Notes under the pieces: model-generated
Told to the model about the DNA's origin: nothing
The model's database searches: none
The model's input: the letters and a program-made list of their open reading frames with translations, nothing else
Translations under genes and position numbers: made by a program
Shown here: one piece after another, positions 23,560 to 35,327 of the stretch
Layout of the letters: each line of letters starts with the position of its first letter
How positions within the stretch are numbered: position 1 is the first letter of the stretch
DNA from: Raphanus sativus
Lineage: Eukaryota > Streptophyta > Magnoliopsida > Brassicales > Brassicaceae
Direction of reading: 5' to 3'
DNA: 64,000 nucleotides
Assembly (NCBI RefSeq): GCF_000801105.2
Contig: NC_079515.1
Location: 38,759,920-38,823,919, forward strand

Positions 23560-25036
23560 TAAGATGGTGGTTGTACTTGGAGAGCTTGGTTGAAGAGATG
23601 AATATTCTCTAGTTGAAGCTTTGAAGCAGGGCAAGTCACCAAACCAGAGGTTACTGGGGCCAGCTGGACTTATGCACGTCTCTTCAAGTCCGAAGTACAT
23701 TTTGGTCATGCAGTAAGTGCCACCCAAAACCTGATTTAAAGAAACTCGTGACACTAACCTTGCTCTGCTTGCTACGTAGATCATTCTTTCATATGATTTG
23801 AGTCAGGGTGGGAGGGGGGGGGGGGGGTGGGGTGGGGGGCGGGGAGTGGTGGAGAGATGGAGAGATGGAATCCGTTACCAGGGCTCATTTCCATAATGGC
23901 TTAGAGAGGTTAATGAGATGTTTGAGTCATGTGTGCCATTTAACCTAAGACATTAGTATATAAGAAGAGGGGAGAAGGAGAGAGAACTTTTATCAAGATT
24001 GATCATTCATGTCATGCTCATGTGAGATAGAGTTCTTTGGTGGGATTTCTCTTTTGTAATCGGTCTCGTTGTGCACTTAACTTGCATTTCCTTTTGTTGT
24101 GATCTTATTCCTTTTTCATAGGTTGAAGAAGGAAAGGTGTCTCCTATTAAGGAAGCCACTCCTCCACAAATCCCCAAAGATGTCAGCTCTGCAACTAAGG
24201 GTGGGAAGGTCCGGGCTCCAACTCAATATCATCTCCACCAGCCCTGATGACATAGGATATGGCGTGGGAGATGTCATTTCTCTCCTATGGTTCAAACGCA
24301 GTCTTCCCCGTTACTGTACCAAATTCATTGAGGCTCCATATCTTTGCTCATATTTCTGTGTCTTTACACAAATATTGAGTACTATTAGCTAGTGACATTG
24401 ACTCTACTTTCTGACACCTTGAGCATAGTATTGCGTGCTGACAATGGTCCATGCGTCTCCGGTGCTCACAACACCATAGTAACAGCAAGAGCAGGCAAAG
24501 ACCTGATCTCAAGTCTTGTCTCAGGTAAGTTTAACATCTAGATTCACAATCTCTTTCCGCGTGAACTTTTGCTATACATTAATCAGGTCTTCTTACTGAT
24601 AACCTTTCCAACAATCAGGTATATTAACAATTGGTCGTTGTCGTTGATTTGGTGGTGCCATTAATGACGCAGCACGACACTTCAAGGACGCTTGTGACAA
24701 GGTAAAAACCTGTTCCTCTCTCAACCATAAGTGCAGCATCAGTGCATTTGTTTGAATACAAAGTATAACTTGTTCCACATTGTGCGTTTTTTCCAGAGTC
24801 TCACGCCTTACGAATTTGTGGAAGGTATGAAAAAGAAGGGTATCCGTGTCCCTGGCATTGGTCACAGGTACCAACAAACCAATTCTAGCAACAGCAGAAA
24901 CAGAACATTATCGTTTGGGGTTTATTTTCTTACGTGTTAAATGGGAATTTGTAGGATCAAAGAGTAGAGACAACAGAGACAAAATAGTAGAGCTGCTTCA
25001 GAAACTTGCACCGTCTAATTTTCCTGCAGTGAATTA
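23560..25036 (+). pseudogene. ATP-citrate lyase subunit B fragment (left copy)
   Basis: The pieces, in order, are VVVLGELG and DEYSLVEALKQGK (23560-23640), EEGKVSPIKEATPPQIPKDV (24122-24184), GVGDVISLLWFKRSLPRYCT (about 24262-24330), [39 protein letters not shown] (24799-24870) and SRDNRDKIVELLQKLAPSNF (24964-25023). These are consecutive segments of plant ACLB, the CoA-binding and citrate-synthase-like subunit that makes cytosolic acetyl-CoA. Several frameshifts and an in-frame stop after GELG, and loss of both ends, make it non-functional. Introns remain. In Arabidopsis the ACLB-1 gene (At3g06650) adjoins the PAS-kinase cluster, so this is a decayed local copy. Confidence 0.88.
23814..23846. 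repeat. Poly-G tract (left)
   Basis: The left tract reads as runs of G of lengths 14, 4, 6 and 4, interrupted by T, T and C. Its mirror in the right arm (about 42208-42240) has runs of 21 and 10 separated by one T. This is the most divergent site between the arms. Confidence 0.9.
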
Positions 25037-25149
25037 AATATTATCCAGCTAGACTTGTTTTTTCTTCATTTATGTATGTATTTGTTCTCGAGATTACCTG
25101 ATAACAACTCTCTAGTTACTAGTGCTACATCCCCAAGTTTCTTTGTTTA

Positions 25150-25430
25150 AAATTCACAAGAATCAATGGTACTTTGGTAATTTTTCTTGGAATCTCTTCG
25201 TTTTCCTCCCACGCTAAGTTTTTGAGTTCGTAGTATTCTAAGGAAACCAAAAACTTGAATTTGGTGTCATTCCAAAACTAAACGGAAAAATTTCCACCTT
25301 AACAAGTTTGCATTTATTAATGAAGAAAATTGATATCAGCCAGAAGAATGGTGATTTTTTCAAATTTTTTTAGAAAAGGTACGAGTTAGTTGCTGATATT
25401 TGTGGCCGAGATGACATGCATGAGTAGTAA
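25150..25430. repeat. Kinase promoter segment, copy 2
   Basis: This is the diverged paralogue of 18780-19110, sharing ACAAGAATCAATG, TTTGGTGTCAT, GTTTGCATTTATTAATGAAG and GAGTTAGTTG in the same order. It follows the ATP-citrate lyase fragment, but no kinase start follows it, so it is an orphaned upstream region. Its mirror lies at about 40623-40903. Confidence 0.7.
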
Positions 25431-25437
25431 TGTCAAA

Positions 25438-26715
25438 TGGGCAGGTTATTAATGGGTAGATCATGTCAAAATTGATATGGACCGTAATAAAGAAATCCAT
25501 ATTAGACCATAACTAAATTTTGTTCCGATGAATGAACCCAATTACATTATGAACAATGTTGGGCTTAACCACTTAGGCAATGATCGGTTCAATAAATTTA
25601 AATGTCTAGAGTTTAGAAAATTAAGGGAAAACACAAATCATTTTTTTTCTTCGTCGTCTGTGTCTCGTGTGTAATTTTCTTCAATTCTTTTAAGTTACTT
25701 TCATTTCCAAAATAAATAAGATACTCTTAAGTTGTCCAACATATTTAAAAATATATACAAATGGTCAAAAATAAATGTGCACTAAATTTAAGTATACTCA
25801 AAACACCAAAAATACTTACAATATCTATTTATTCGCTATCCAAATATTCAAACCAAACCAATATATATACTAAGTTTAGGTATTATGACATATGTTATTC
25901 ATGAGTTTATATGTAATTTTATTTTTTTAATAGATTTTTAGAAATTTAATGTATAAAATAAATTTTAAATTTTTTAAAATAAGTTAAATAGGTTATCCGA
26001 ACACGTATTGAATCTGCAAAGATCCGAACCAAATCTGAATCGAAATTTATAAATATTGAATGTGGATGAAATCTTTGATCCCGAAAATACGAAAACCGAA
26101 TAGATCTGAATCAAAACCGTATGAAACCCGAAAACACGAAAACCGAACAACCATTCCTATATGTATGTAACATATTTTTATACTCCCTCTGTTCCATAAT
26201 ATAATTAGTTTAGACTAAAAGCACTAGTATTAAGAAAGTTGTTACTTTTTCTAAAATAATATTTAAATAATAAGTTCAACCAATTATAAAAAAGCTAACA
26301 TTATTTGATTGGCTATACTATATACAATAAATGTAAAAGTTATCTAGATATGTGGAAACTACTTGTATTTTGAAACAGAAAAAAATTCCTTACACTACTT
26401 ACAATAAGAAACGGAGGGAGTAAAATACTTCACCCCGCGCAAGGTGCGGATCGTCACCTAGTGGGCAGGTTATTAATGGGTGGATCGTGTCAAAATTTAT
26501 ATGGACGGTAATAAAGAGACCCACATTAGACCATAATTAAATTTTGTTCAGATGAGTGAACTCAATTACATCATGGGCAATGTTGGACTTAACCACTTAG
26601 AAAATGGTCGGTTAAATAAATTTAAATATCTAGAGTTTAAAAAATTAGGGAAAAACACAAATCATTTTTTTTCTTCGTCGTTTGTGTCTCGTGTGTGATT
26701 TTCTTCAATTCTTTT
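25438..26715. repeat. Direct repeat pair flanking AT-rich Helitron-like DNA
   Basis: A segment of about 254 bases beginning TGGGCAGGTTATTAATGGGT is present at 25438-25691 and again, about 85-90% alike, at 26462-26715. Both start right after a possible Helitron boundary: A before the first copy, CTAG before the second. Between them is an AT-rich region with a Helitron 3' hairpin (CCCCGCGCAAGGTGCGG, then ATCGTCACCTAG) ending at 26461. The whole set is mirrored in the right arm at about 39336-40615. Confidence 0.7.
26183..26420. mobile_element. Stowaway (Tc1/mariner) MITE, left copy
   Basis: The ends CTCCCTCTGTTCC and GAAACGGAGGGAG are near-perfect inverted repeats flanked by TA on both sides (26181-26182 and 26421-26422). 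The sequence CTCCCTCYGTTYC with TA duplication is the standard plant Stowaway terminus. The 238-base interior is non-coding. Confidence 0.88.
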
Positions 26716-27198
26716 TTATAAAACAATTTTCTGCCAACACCGAAAAACGTAATTTCCGCTAAAACCGGAAAACATAATTTCTCGCCAAAATAGAAAAACA
26801 TATTTTTCTTGTAGTTTTCGTGATCTCTATGTTTTTTTTTTTTTTTCATAATTGAATTTTGTTTAACTAATAGCTTATATGTGACACTTTTTGCTCTCTC
26901 TCTCTCAGGCCTCGCTCTACTCTTTTACTGCGTCGCTACTTTTCGCTCTCCATTTCATAATAAGACAAAGTGTTCCTCCAAGTCTCTGTGCGTACAAGGG
27001 TCAAAGCAAAAAAGCAAAACAGATTTTGATGCCTCTGATAGCTGTTTATCTAGTGAGTCAGCATTGACAGCTATTAGGAGCTAGATCCTTATCTCATCCT
27101 ATAACAAACGTTGCAAATCATCAAAGAGAGTTCAAATTAAAGTAAAAAGTCATCATCTCTCCCTGAAACGCATACTTCTCTCTCTCTTCGCCGTCCTC

Positions 27199-27969
27199 AT
27201 GGCTGATCAGGCCATAGCTGTTCCACGTATGGAGCCACTCTCACCAGGAGAAGCTTTCCTCCGGAATGTTGCAAGAGACCTTGCTGCTTTGTACAGAAGT
27301 GACGGTCTTCTCAAGGTTCAAGCGATCCTAAGCATCTTGGCTCTCATCGTTTTCTCTTTACTGACGCAAAACCCATCGTCGTTCTCTGTTTTGCCAATGA
27401 CCGAGGGCACGATTACCTTAGGTCTTTACGCGGGTGTTCTTTTGGTGATCTTCTTCATGACTGAGCTGAACAAAGATCTGATCTGGGTTCTGCGCCGAGT
27501 CGTTCGTGTCCGATACCACATCATCCTCTTTTGTCTTCGCGCTGCAGGCATCATACTCGTTCTTCGTGCATTTGTCTATGTTGGAAACAACATCGAGAAG
27601 GTTTACGACATCAACGGGTTCGCCATCGCCGCCTTCTTATGTGGCTATCTGCACATCGTATCCATGTGCAAGCTGATGAATGTACCGGATGTGCTGTCTT
27701 TTGCCGACGCCCTATTAGCGGTCGCCGTTATGATATCTGCCAAGCTCGAGTTGGCGACAAAGTTCACGAACCCGGTTAGGATTTGCTCCACGTACCTGGC
27801 GATGGTTGTCCTGGTTATGTTCAGGAACGCGAAAGTCCCGTTTGAAAAGGTAAGTTTTGCAGAATCCAAAGGTCTCCCTCCTCCTACCTATAGGTTTGCG
27901 ATGGTTAATGGTTGCACCCATGCGCTTGTTGTTGTTTCTACGAAAAGTCAGACTTTGCGCCTTCGTTAA
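27199..27969 (+). CDS. Multi-pass membrane protein of unknown function (left copy)
   Basis: A 256-codon frame starts MADQAIAVPRMEPLSPGEAF. It has about six hydrophobic segments, for example QAILSILALIVFSLLTQ (around residues 42-58), LYAGVLLVIFFMTEL, IILFCLRAAGIILVLRAFVY, GFAIAAFLCGYLHIVSM and STYLAMVVLVMF (around 193-204). I do not recognise the family. Codon use and the long GC-richer frame in an AT-rich setting argue that it is a real gene. A strong donor (GTAAGT) follows the codons for KVPFEK at 27849, so the last 39 codons may be intron and the protein may end in an unseen exon. The upstream 27100-27198 is plain leader with a CT-rich end. The gene is duplicated without change at 38082-38852. 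A short frame at 26881-27084 upstream shows no features and is not annotated. Confidence 0.7.
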   Translation: MADQAIAVPRMEPLSPGEAFLRNVARDLAALYRSDGLLKVQAILSILALIVFSLLTQNPSSFSVLPMTEGTITLGLYAGVLLVIFFMTELNKDLIWVLRRVVRVRYHIILFCLRAAGIILVLRAFVYVGNNIEKVYDINGFAIAAFLCGYLHIVSMCKLMNVPDVLSFADALLAVAVMISAKLELATKFTNPVRICSTYLAMVVLVMFRNAKVPFEKVSFAESKGLPPPTYRFAMVNGCTHALVVVSTKSQTLRLR

Positions 27970-27985
27970 ATCTCGTTCATCAATT

Positions 27986-28123
27986 AGATAGTTTGTTTCG
28001 TTGTGGAATAATGTCTGGGTTTCTGTTAGCGTTATGGTTTGTATTAAAGCTTTGAGATAGTTTGTTTCGTTGTGGAATAATGTCTGGGTTTCTGTTAGTG
28101 TTATGGTTTGTATTAAAGCTTTA
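27986..28123. repeat. 69-bp tandem duplication after the membrane protein gene
   Basis: Two copies of a 69-base unit beginning AGATAGTTTGTTTCGTTGTG lie at 27986-28054 and 28055-28123, differing at two or so bases. They fall in the presumed 3' UTR. The mirror is at 37928-38065. Confidence 0.92.
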
Positions 28124-28743
28124 ATCATGAGTATTTTGTTTCAAATAACGTTCTTTATTTCGTTTGTTTGAATAATGTGGTTTGGTTTGTTTACTAAGAT
28201 CTGTGTTACCTTGGAACATCTTAAAACCAATTACTGGCGGCTAATCATCACAAGACGACTTAATAAATAATAATCATATAAAAGATTCCAAACAAGTAAA
28301 AGAGCCCATGAATAAAATACTAGATTCAGATACCCCTTCCGGTTTGATTTAAATTTGGTTATCCGGTTAAGCCGAATTGCAGTGGAGGCAAACTATAAAG
28401 ATGGTTAAGTAGCTGAATTGGTTTCCGGTTCAGTTTTCGCATTGGTTTAGAGCCTTTAGGGGTTTCTCACGTTGGAGAATCAAATAAACACTCCTCACTC
28501 AAAGCCAGATAACGGTTTTATTAGATTGGCAGTTTCTATGGTTGACACGTAGACTATCTCTTTCAACGCTTTACTGTTGTTTGTTGTCTGTTTGGGCCAC
28601 GTTATTATTCTGGGCCTTGAAAACAACTTAATTCATGTTGTATAAAAAATCTGGCAGGTTTTGGTTCAGAACCAAAGGTAGTTAAGTTTCATAGGAGGTG
28701 GGTGTTTTATGTTTAAACATTAGGATTGTTTAAGTTGGTACAA

Positions 28744-29823
28744 TCCCCTATATATTAATCCTGAAACATTACAACATGTTTTGTAGTCACGTGTCATCAC
28801 TAGGATGATTCTACTTTATATTTATATGTTGGTACAATCCCCTATATATTTATATGTTGGTCCATATAAATATATATTATACTTTTTATTAAACTAATTA
28901 TCATATTAATTAATAGTCTTAAATTATTTCCTTAAATAAAAGCTACGTAAGTTTATTTCTTTAAATAAAAGCTACGAAATTACCTAATATGATTAACGTA
29001 TATATGATAATTAATGATTACAAATCAAAAATATTTGATAAAAAATTTGTATCCTCTACATTTTATTTTAATTAATATTATCAAAAAAAAATCACTTAAA
29101 CATATTTTAAAAAATAGATTTTTCATATATGTTATATTTGAATTTCTTAAAACGTCTATAAATTACCAAAAATTGTAAGATGTTATTAAGATGATATTTT
29201 TTAGAACAGAACATGATCCGAAACGAAATATTTCGGATATCGAATATATCGAAACCAGATTTATATACTTAAATATATTGATTTTTTTAGAATTTAATAT
29301 CTAAAAAATATTAAAAATATATAAAATGTTATTAAGTTGTCCAAAATACTTGAAAATATTTACAAATAGTTAAAAATACATGATTAAAATAGTTAAATGA
29401 TATTCAAAATACTAATACTTCAAATATCCATTGATTTCTTATCCGAATATTGAAGCTAACCAAATTTATGTTAAGTTTAAGTATTTTAGCTTGCATTATA
29501 CACATTTATATGTTATAAATAATTTTTTTATTTTTATATTTTGAGAAATTTAAAGTATATACGAATTTTATTTTTTTAAAAATAAAATGAGTTATCTGAG
29601 TCCAAATCCAAACCGAATCCGCAGATCCGAACCGGATCGAACTCACAAAAAATCGAAATATAACTGAACCGAACCAAACTAAACTGAACCAAATGGTATC
29701 CGAATGTCCACCCCAAATCAAATGTAAAAAAAATCTTAATAACAAGATGCATTATAATTGTAATATTTCAATACAACATATTTTAAAAAACTCACCCCGC
29801 GCATGGCGCGGGTTATCATCTAG
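28744..29823 (+). mobile_element. Non-autonomous Helitron in the spacer
   Basis: It starts TCCCCTATATATTAATCC after A at 28743 and ends with hairpin CCCCGCGCATGGCGCGGG, then TTATCATCTAG at 29823 before T. TC start, CTAG end, subterminal GC hairpin and A|T target all fit. It is 1080 bases, AT-rich and non-coding; the inner sequence (e.g. TATTAAGTTGTCCA) resembles 25720-25990, so both derive from one family. It lies 218 bases inside the inner edge of the left arm. Confidence 0.82.
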
Positions 29824-31562
29824 TTCTTATTAAAACTAGAACTATTCCGGGCGGAAAATTACGTTTAACATGTTACTATTAATTTGTTGTGTGAATATAA
29901 AATGTTATAGAATATACATATTTTATAAAATTGTTAAGAGTGTATAATCTGCTCATATTGTTTTGTATTTTTTTTTATTAGTTTGGCAAAATAGCAAGAT
30001 TGACTTCAGAATACATTATATAAGTTGGAAGAGGATGGGAAGTTCTCCTCAATTATGTGTTTCTTGATGATAATCTTTTTATTTGTTGTTGAGAGTTTTT
30101 CCGATCTAATTATTGTATTGAACTTGACTCTTATCCTTCTTTTAAAGTGTTTGATGATGCTTATTTTTTTGTCAAAGTAAAACTGTGTAGCTGATGATAA
30201 AATAAGTTATAACTTCCCGATAAATAAGACTAATTAACTTGTATGTATTACATACTTAAGTTGATTGTTTTTTTACCTTTATACATTTTTAGGGGTAAAG
30301 CTAGTCAACACAATAATTTTATATATCCGATTACTGAAGCTTTGCATCTCTCGGAACATGGTTGCTTGGTTGTCTTATAGTGTGAGCTTCACTATCACTG
30401 ATCTACAATATAATTTTATGAGCTAGGAAGATTGCTTTGCAATAATGTAAATATTGTGTTTTGCATGTACTTGTGTAAAAGCAGCCCAGATGTGGGATTA
30501 ATCATTAGACATACAAACCACGAAAATTTAATTAAAGACATTGGAAGACTTTAATTAAATGATTCGAAAAGAGTAAACATTATTTTTTTCCACTATGGGA
30601 CATTAAGGGCAACAAATTTGGGCGTGAATACATATAGTTTCAGCTTTTACCAATAGTCTTTCTGCAACTATAAACAAAGAAAACGTAACACAAACAATCA
30701 TATAATAAAGTCAAATGTCATAATATATAACTTATGGTCAATCAGGAAAACATGTTGAATCTTTATATAGACTTGCTAATAAAGATTCACTGACTATCTT
30801 AAAGGAATGGTTAGAAAGTGGTTTTGGGTATCTTCAAGTGAAGGTGAATGTGATGATGTTTGATAGTTGTATTTTTACGGTTCTTTTTGTTATTCAAAAA
30901 AAAAAATCGACGAATTGTTATTCAAAATTTGATATAGGGTATTCTTCTGTATATTGAGCATACTTTAAACTGATCAAATTTTATAAAAATATTAATTAAC
31001 AAATGAGTAATGCAACATATATGTATTTTCCGAACAAAAAACGATAATTTAACAATAATACTACATCATCCGTAGTTGAAGGGGGCTTGGAGCCAGATCT
31101 CTACAGACTTGGAAAGATACCTTTACTTCTTGGTGGTGTAAGTGAGAAAGTATGTCCTCTATTTTCGCTACCCCTTGTCCTCTCTCGTCAATATAAGTGA
31201 GATTCCTCTAAATCTACTGCAAGAAAAGTACAGTAGGTTTACATTAAGCTTACTATATACTGAGCTCAATGGTCTCAATTTCGTCACTTGTAAATTTTAA
31301 TGTCGAAATGGTTCTCATTATTCCTTCTGGGGTCATACTACATCTTTTCAGCGCCACACCATATGTTGTGGTTGCACTGCTGCTCTACCAAGTAAACAAA
31401 TAATTAACTGAGGAAACTTGTATTCACAGTGTTAATGTTTGTCCTAAACGTAGCACGGACCATGGCAGCTATAGCTGGATGTTTTAACAAATATTCCTAT
31501 TGTGATTAATCTTGCAACTATGCTTTAGTCTGTTTGGCTGGTTATTTCAGATATATTTACCC
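29824..31562. other. Spacer sequence without recognised genes
   Basis: AT-rich DNA in the centre of the inverted repeat. Short coding-like traces (e.g. GGLEPDLYRLGKIPLLLGG near 31083-31138) are seen without a continuing frame, and I cannot assign them. Confidence 0.35.
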
Positions 31563-32766
31563 TTTTTTTTTTTTGGACAACATTACTTGATTAATAAAAA
31601 AAAAGTTTGGGGGTCCATTAGCGGCCCATTACAACTACAGGGGATCTGAGACAAGCCTTTGCTAGAGCATCGGCCTCTGAGTTCTCAGCCCTTGGGAGAT
31701 ACGAAAAAGAAACATCGACAAACAGAGCAGAAGAAATCGAAGAAATATCCTGGGAAATTCCATAGATTTCTTTGTCGAAGAGTTTGCCATTCAATACTCT
31801 GATAAGAGTTTGGTTGTCGGAGCAGATTCTGATGGTGCTGAGATCATGAGAAACCGCCGATCGGAGAGCCAATTTCACTGCCAGTGCTTCACCCATGAGC
31901 GGAGAGCTAACCGATTCGACTCGTTGGGATCCTCTGCGTTCAGGCGTCGATTCTGTGGCTGGGAAGATCCATGCAAGGCCCGCGTTCTTCGATGATTTGT
32001 CCCAGGAAGCGTCTGTCTTACAGAGACTGTAGCTTGCCAGTAGGACTCGATGTTGTTGACGGTTTCCAGCCTGGAGGTGAGGTAGTTGCGCTTGTTTAGC
32101 CTTTGCATTATCCTGTGCTGTGATCCATTCCCTGCTTGATTGAATTCCTTTGATTGCAGTTTCTGAACTGGAGAAGACCCTGTTCTCGAAGAGGAGATGA
32201 TTCCTTGCATTCCAAATAGCCCAACAAACCCACTGGAGAATGTTTCTGGTTATTCCCGTAGGTGGGAGGCAAATCATTGATCTGGAGGCTACAAGTGTTT
32301 CTTTGAAGTCGACTTGAGCAGCTAAGTGAACTGCAGTAGTAAGCGGAATCTCTTGCCAAACATTTTGAGCGAAGGGGCAGTTGAAGAATATGTGTGCCAC
32401 AGTTTCTTCTTCGCCACAGCGGATACAGTTTGTTGCAGCAGGGAGGCCTCGGTTCTTAAGGTTGGTTCCTATAGGCAGGGCGTTTTGTAGGATAGACCAG
32501 ATAAACACTTTCAGTTTTGGAGAGTAGTCTGCTGCCCATACATCCCTGATCCAGCCAAAGTCCGATCCCAGACTCGTAGTTGCCTGAGAACCTTGATCTT
32601 CTGCCCTTTTCAGAGCCTGGTAACCTGATTTTGCTGAGTAGACACCAGAAGCAGTTGGCAACCACACAAATTGATCTTCTGCGCCTGTTTGGCTCGGCTG
32701 TAGCAGCATAATTTGTGAAGCGAAGTCAGGTAAAATTTCCTGTAAATTAAAAGGTAAAGGGCTCAA
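31563..32766 (-). mobile_element. LINE (non-LTR retrotransposon), 5'-truncated 3' end
   Basis: A 382-codon minus-strand frame (31618-32766) begins after the reverse transcriptase. It contains a zf-RVT-like block (FIWSILQNALPIGTNL, CIRCGEEETVAHIFFNCPFA) and an RNase H domain (CKTDASWDKSSKNAGLAWIF, MGEALAVKLALRSA, ICSDNQTLIRVLNG, AENSEADALAKA). The acidic residues of the RNase H site (TDASW, GEAL, SDNQ) are visible. A run of 12 T at 31563-31574 is the poly(A) tail of the element. Everything upstream of zf-RVT is missing, as usual for 5'-truncated LINE insertions. The frame is open, so the insertion is fairly young, but it cannot transpose by itself. Confidence 0.9.
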
Positions 32767-33726
32767 TGCAGTACTTGTGAATTTCGGTGAAACACGCTTG
32801 TGATATTTTCCTTGTCGCTCCTAAAGGTAAAAGACCATTCCTTTCAGAAACAAAAAATCGTCACTTGAATGGCTAATTCTGTAAAGCTGGTAGCAAAAAC
32901 TCTGGCAAGAAATTGGCTTGATATAAAATGTTAGTTCGTGGAAACGGTTAATATATAAATGTGCCAAAAGAAATCTTTAGATACTAATGTTCATTGAACA
33001 ATATCACTCCATGCGAACGGTTCAAGGTTTGTAAGAACACATATATAGACAGAGTTACATTTCGTCTGGCTTTGAAACTCTTCCACCTCTTCCCGGTTTG
33101 TAGCAACTGGACTGAACACACTTAAAAAGCGTTAATTACCAAAAAAAATTGTGCGCCAGAGAGAAAATATGGAATGGGAGGAACCTCTTAACGATTTCAG
33201 AAGCATTCATTAGTTCAGTATCTTGTTTGACACCTTCCGATTCGTCATTTTTATTATAACCTAACATGTGGAGGAGTTTCTTCTCTAAGCCTCTGACAGT
33301 GCCATGCTATTCCTCAATTTCAGCTAGTGTGTCCAATATTTATTATCTGCATGCACAGAGGCAGAAAAAACCTAACTTGAGATACACATACAATGCTCCC
33401 CTCCCATAACCTTTGCTAACCAGTAACTACCATTGTCAATAACTAGAACAACACCCAAAAATATCAAATAGTATATATCAGAAATCATTACTGGGAATAG
33501 TTGAGTAGTTAGACAGATTCCCTATTCAAAACCTGTAAACACACGCCTCTCTAGAACTTCTCTGTATTCTTGATGAATGTTATATCTCAGAGTCTGCAGT
33601 GAACAATTCTAAAAGATTAGGATAACTTTCTCAGATGGTTTTTGATTTTGAGAATTTGTAGAAGTTCTTACAACTTACTTGGAATCAAGAGATTATAAAA
33701 TGTCACTTGGTTGCCTAAACTCCCTC
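32767..33726. other. Spacer sequence
   Basis: A coding-like block on the minus strand at about 33190-33330 (GLEKKLLHMLGYNKND) has no recognised family and no supporting frame. Nothing else is seen. Confidence 0.35.
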
Positions 33727-34390
33727 GGATGGCTTTGATGCTATGGATACATGTTTGATCCCATACGTCGAGTCTCTTTGGTAATAGCAAATTGACCACC
33801 TTTAATAAAACCAATACAACATAAGGAAGATTAAAGTCAAAGATAAAAGTATATAGATAGATATTAACCAGTGATCACTGATGTTGACACCGAGGTATGA
33901 AGCTCTTCTAATGGTGTATGCACTATCATGTCGTGGAGGATCAAACAAAGGCAACCCACCAACGAATTCCCATGGACCACCAGAGCATTTTTTTGTTTTT
34001 TTAGCTATCCGTTGTGCTGCGACAACAGCTAATGACCTCAGTCCAGGCAGAGCGTACTTATCGATTGCCAAGTGGTCTCTCTTCCTCAGGTAAGCTCTTG
34101 TGTTGCAAAGATTAAGAATCTGAATATCATCAAAAAGGTTTTTAAGGTTAAACCATTGAATAGAAGAAACAGTTCTAAAATCTGAAGTGGGGTAAAACAA
34201 AGACCTGCTCTGGAGCTCCCTTTGTTTGCTTGGTGCCAGTCTCCATTACCATCGTTATATGGTGATGGGATTGAATTGGAAGAAGTGAATCTCTCTAATA
34301 CCAGCTTTTTCCTCTTTGGGGTTAGCAAGTCTTCCAACCATAGCAGCAAAGATAGCATCTTAATTCTCTGTTCTTGAAAATCTAGCAGCT
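33727..34390 (-). pseudogene. Plasma-membrane H+-ATPase (AHA) fragment
   Basis: On the minus strand, separate frames give [20 protein letters not shown] (about 34280-34340), then NGDWHQ and KGAPEQ-like codons, [56 protein letters not shown] and, near 33740-33800, FAITKETRRMGSNMYP. These follow the order of the nucleotide-binding and phosphorylation domains of plant P-type H+-ATPases ([23 protein letters not shown]). Frameshifts, an inserted intron-like stretch and loss of the membrane domains and of the phosphorylated aspartate region show a dead fragment. Confidence 0.85.
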
Positions 34391-35327
34391 TAAAAACTTT
34401 GCTTCTTCTTTCTCAGAATACAGAAAATTACAACGTGAAAAACAGAGCTCACAGAAAATTACAACATTAAAACCAGTTAAAACCATACCAATATAACGGA
34501 GAAAATTAACTGAAATAAAATACATCAGTTTCTCTGAATAAACAAAAGTAAATTGAGACTGTGGATAAGACCAAACTCACATGATCGGTCTGACTTAGCT
34601 GGTTCTGGTGAGATTTCGTTGAAATAAACGGCAATTTACGGTGGAGAGCTAAGATTTTCCGGTGGATTTTGTGGTCATGGATGTAGCTTATTTATAATAG
34701 GTTTCTTTTTTGGTGGATTTAGGTTTAGACATAGGCTTTTATATAGGAGGGGGAGGATCAAGGGGAAGTGAAACGAAAAATTTAAGAACACTTTAAAGAT
34801 CATCATTGATTGTTTAAGATAATGCAAAAACTCAGAGATAGGAGAAGAAGAAGTGCAAAAGTCAAGGCGAGATAATGCAAAGCTTTAAACGGAAAAAGGT
34901 TTTGGGCTGGGGATGTGGTGAATTATAAATTTTACATAGCCCACACCAAATACCCATTCTTAGTCAACAATAGTGACATGGTAAAAACAAATTTTCTAAT
35001 TGGCTGATTTTTCTATCTGATGTGGCATGGCTAGAATGAATTTGAGCATTAAACCCTTTTAGTATAGTCTTGGGGTCCGAATGATAATGGATGTAGCTTT
35101 AAAATTTATGCTGTAGAAAAAAAGCTGTAAACTTTTTACTTTTGCTTTAGATTTTATTGCCGTAGATTTTGAGGAAAGCTCAAAAAGTTGATTTGAATAT
35201 TTAGCTTTAGAAAGCTGTAGATTATTTTCGGAGCTGTGATCTTTAAAAAGTCGTTAAAACTTGATTGCTGTAAATTTGATGCTTTAGAAATAAATGGTAC
35301 TTTGGACAGCACCTACAGCCCTTGATG
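34391..35327. other. Spacer sequence
   Basis: No recognisable gene. A purine-rich stretch near 34745-34870 and several short TTTAGATTTTATTG-like words occur; no element ends were found. Confidence 0.35.

Larger units (their letters stand above)
22302..28526 (+). repeat. Large inverted repeat, left arm (6225 bp)
   Basis: Positions x here pair with about 66051-66054 minus x on the opposite strand at 37525-43752. The outer limit is exact: ACTCACTCAATCC is shared, and the base before 22302 no longer matches. The inner limit follows ACGGTTTTATTAGAT at 28526. Differences found by eye are T at 25130 against C (complement of 40923), GTGT against GTGTGT near 25660, and a remodelled poly-G tract near 23815. 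Identical open frames of 256, 97, 94, 80 and 65 codons occur in both arms. The arm holds gyrase A, kinase and ATP-citrate lyase fragments, a MITE, a Helitron end and the membrane protein gene at 27199. Confidence 0.97.

Noticed and set aside
26881..27084. 67-codon frame upstream of the membrane protein gene, present in both arms
   Set aside because: Its identity in the two arms follows from the duplication; there are no domain, promoter or codon signals.
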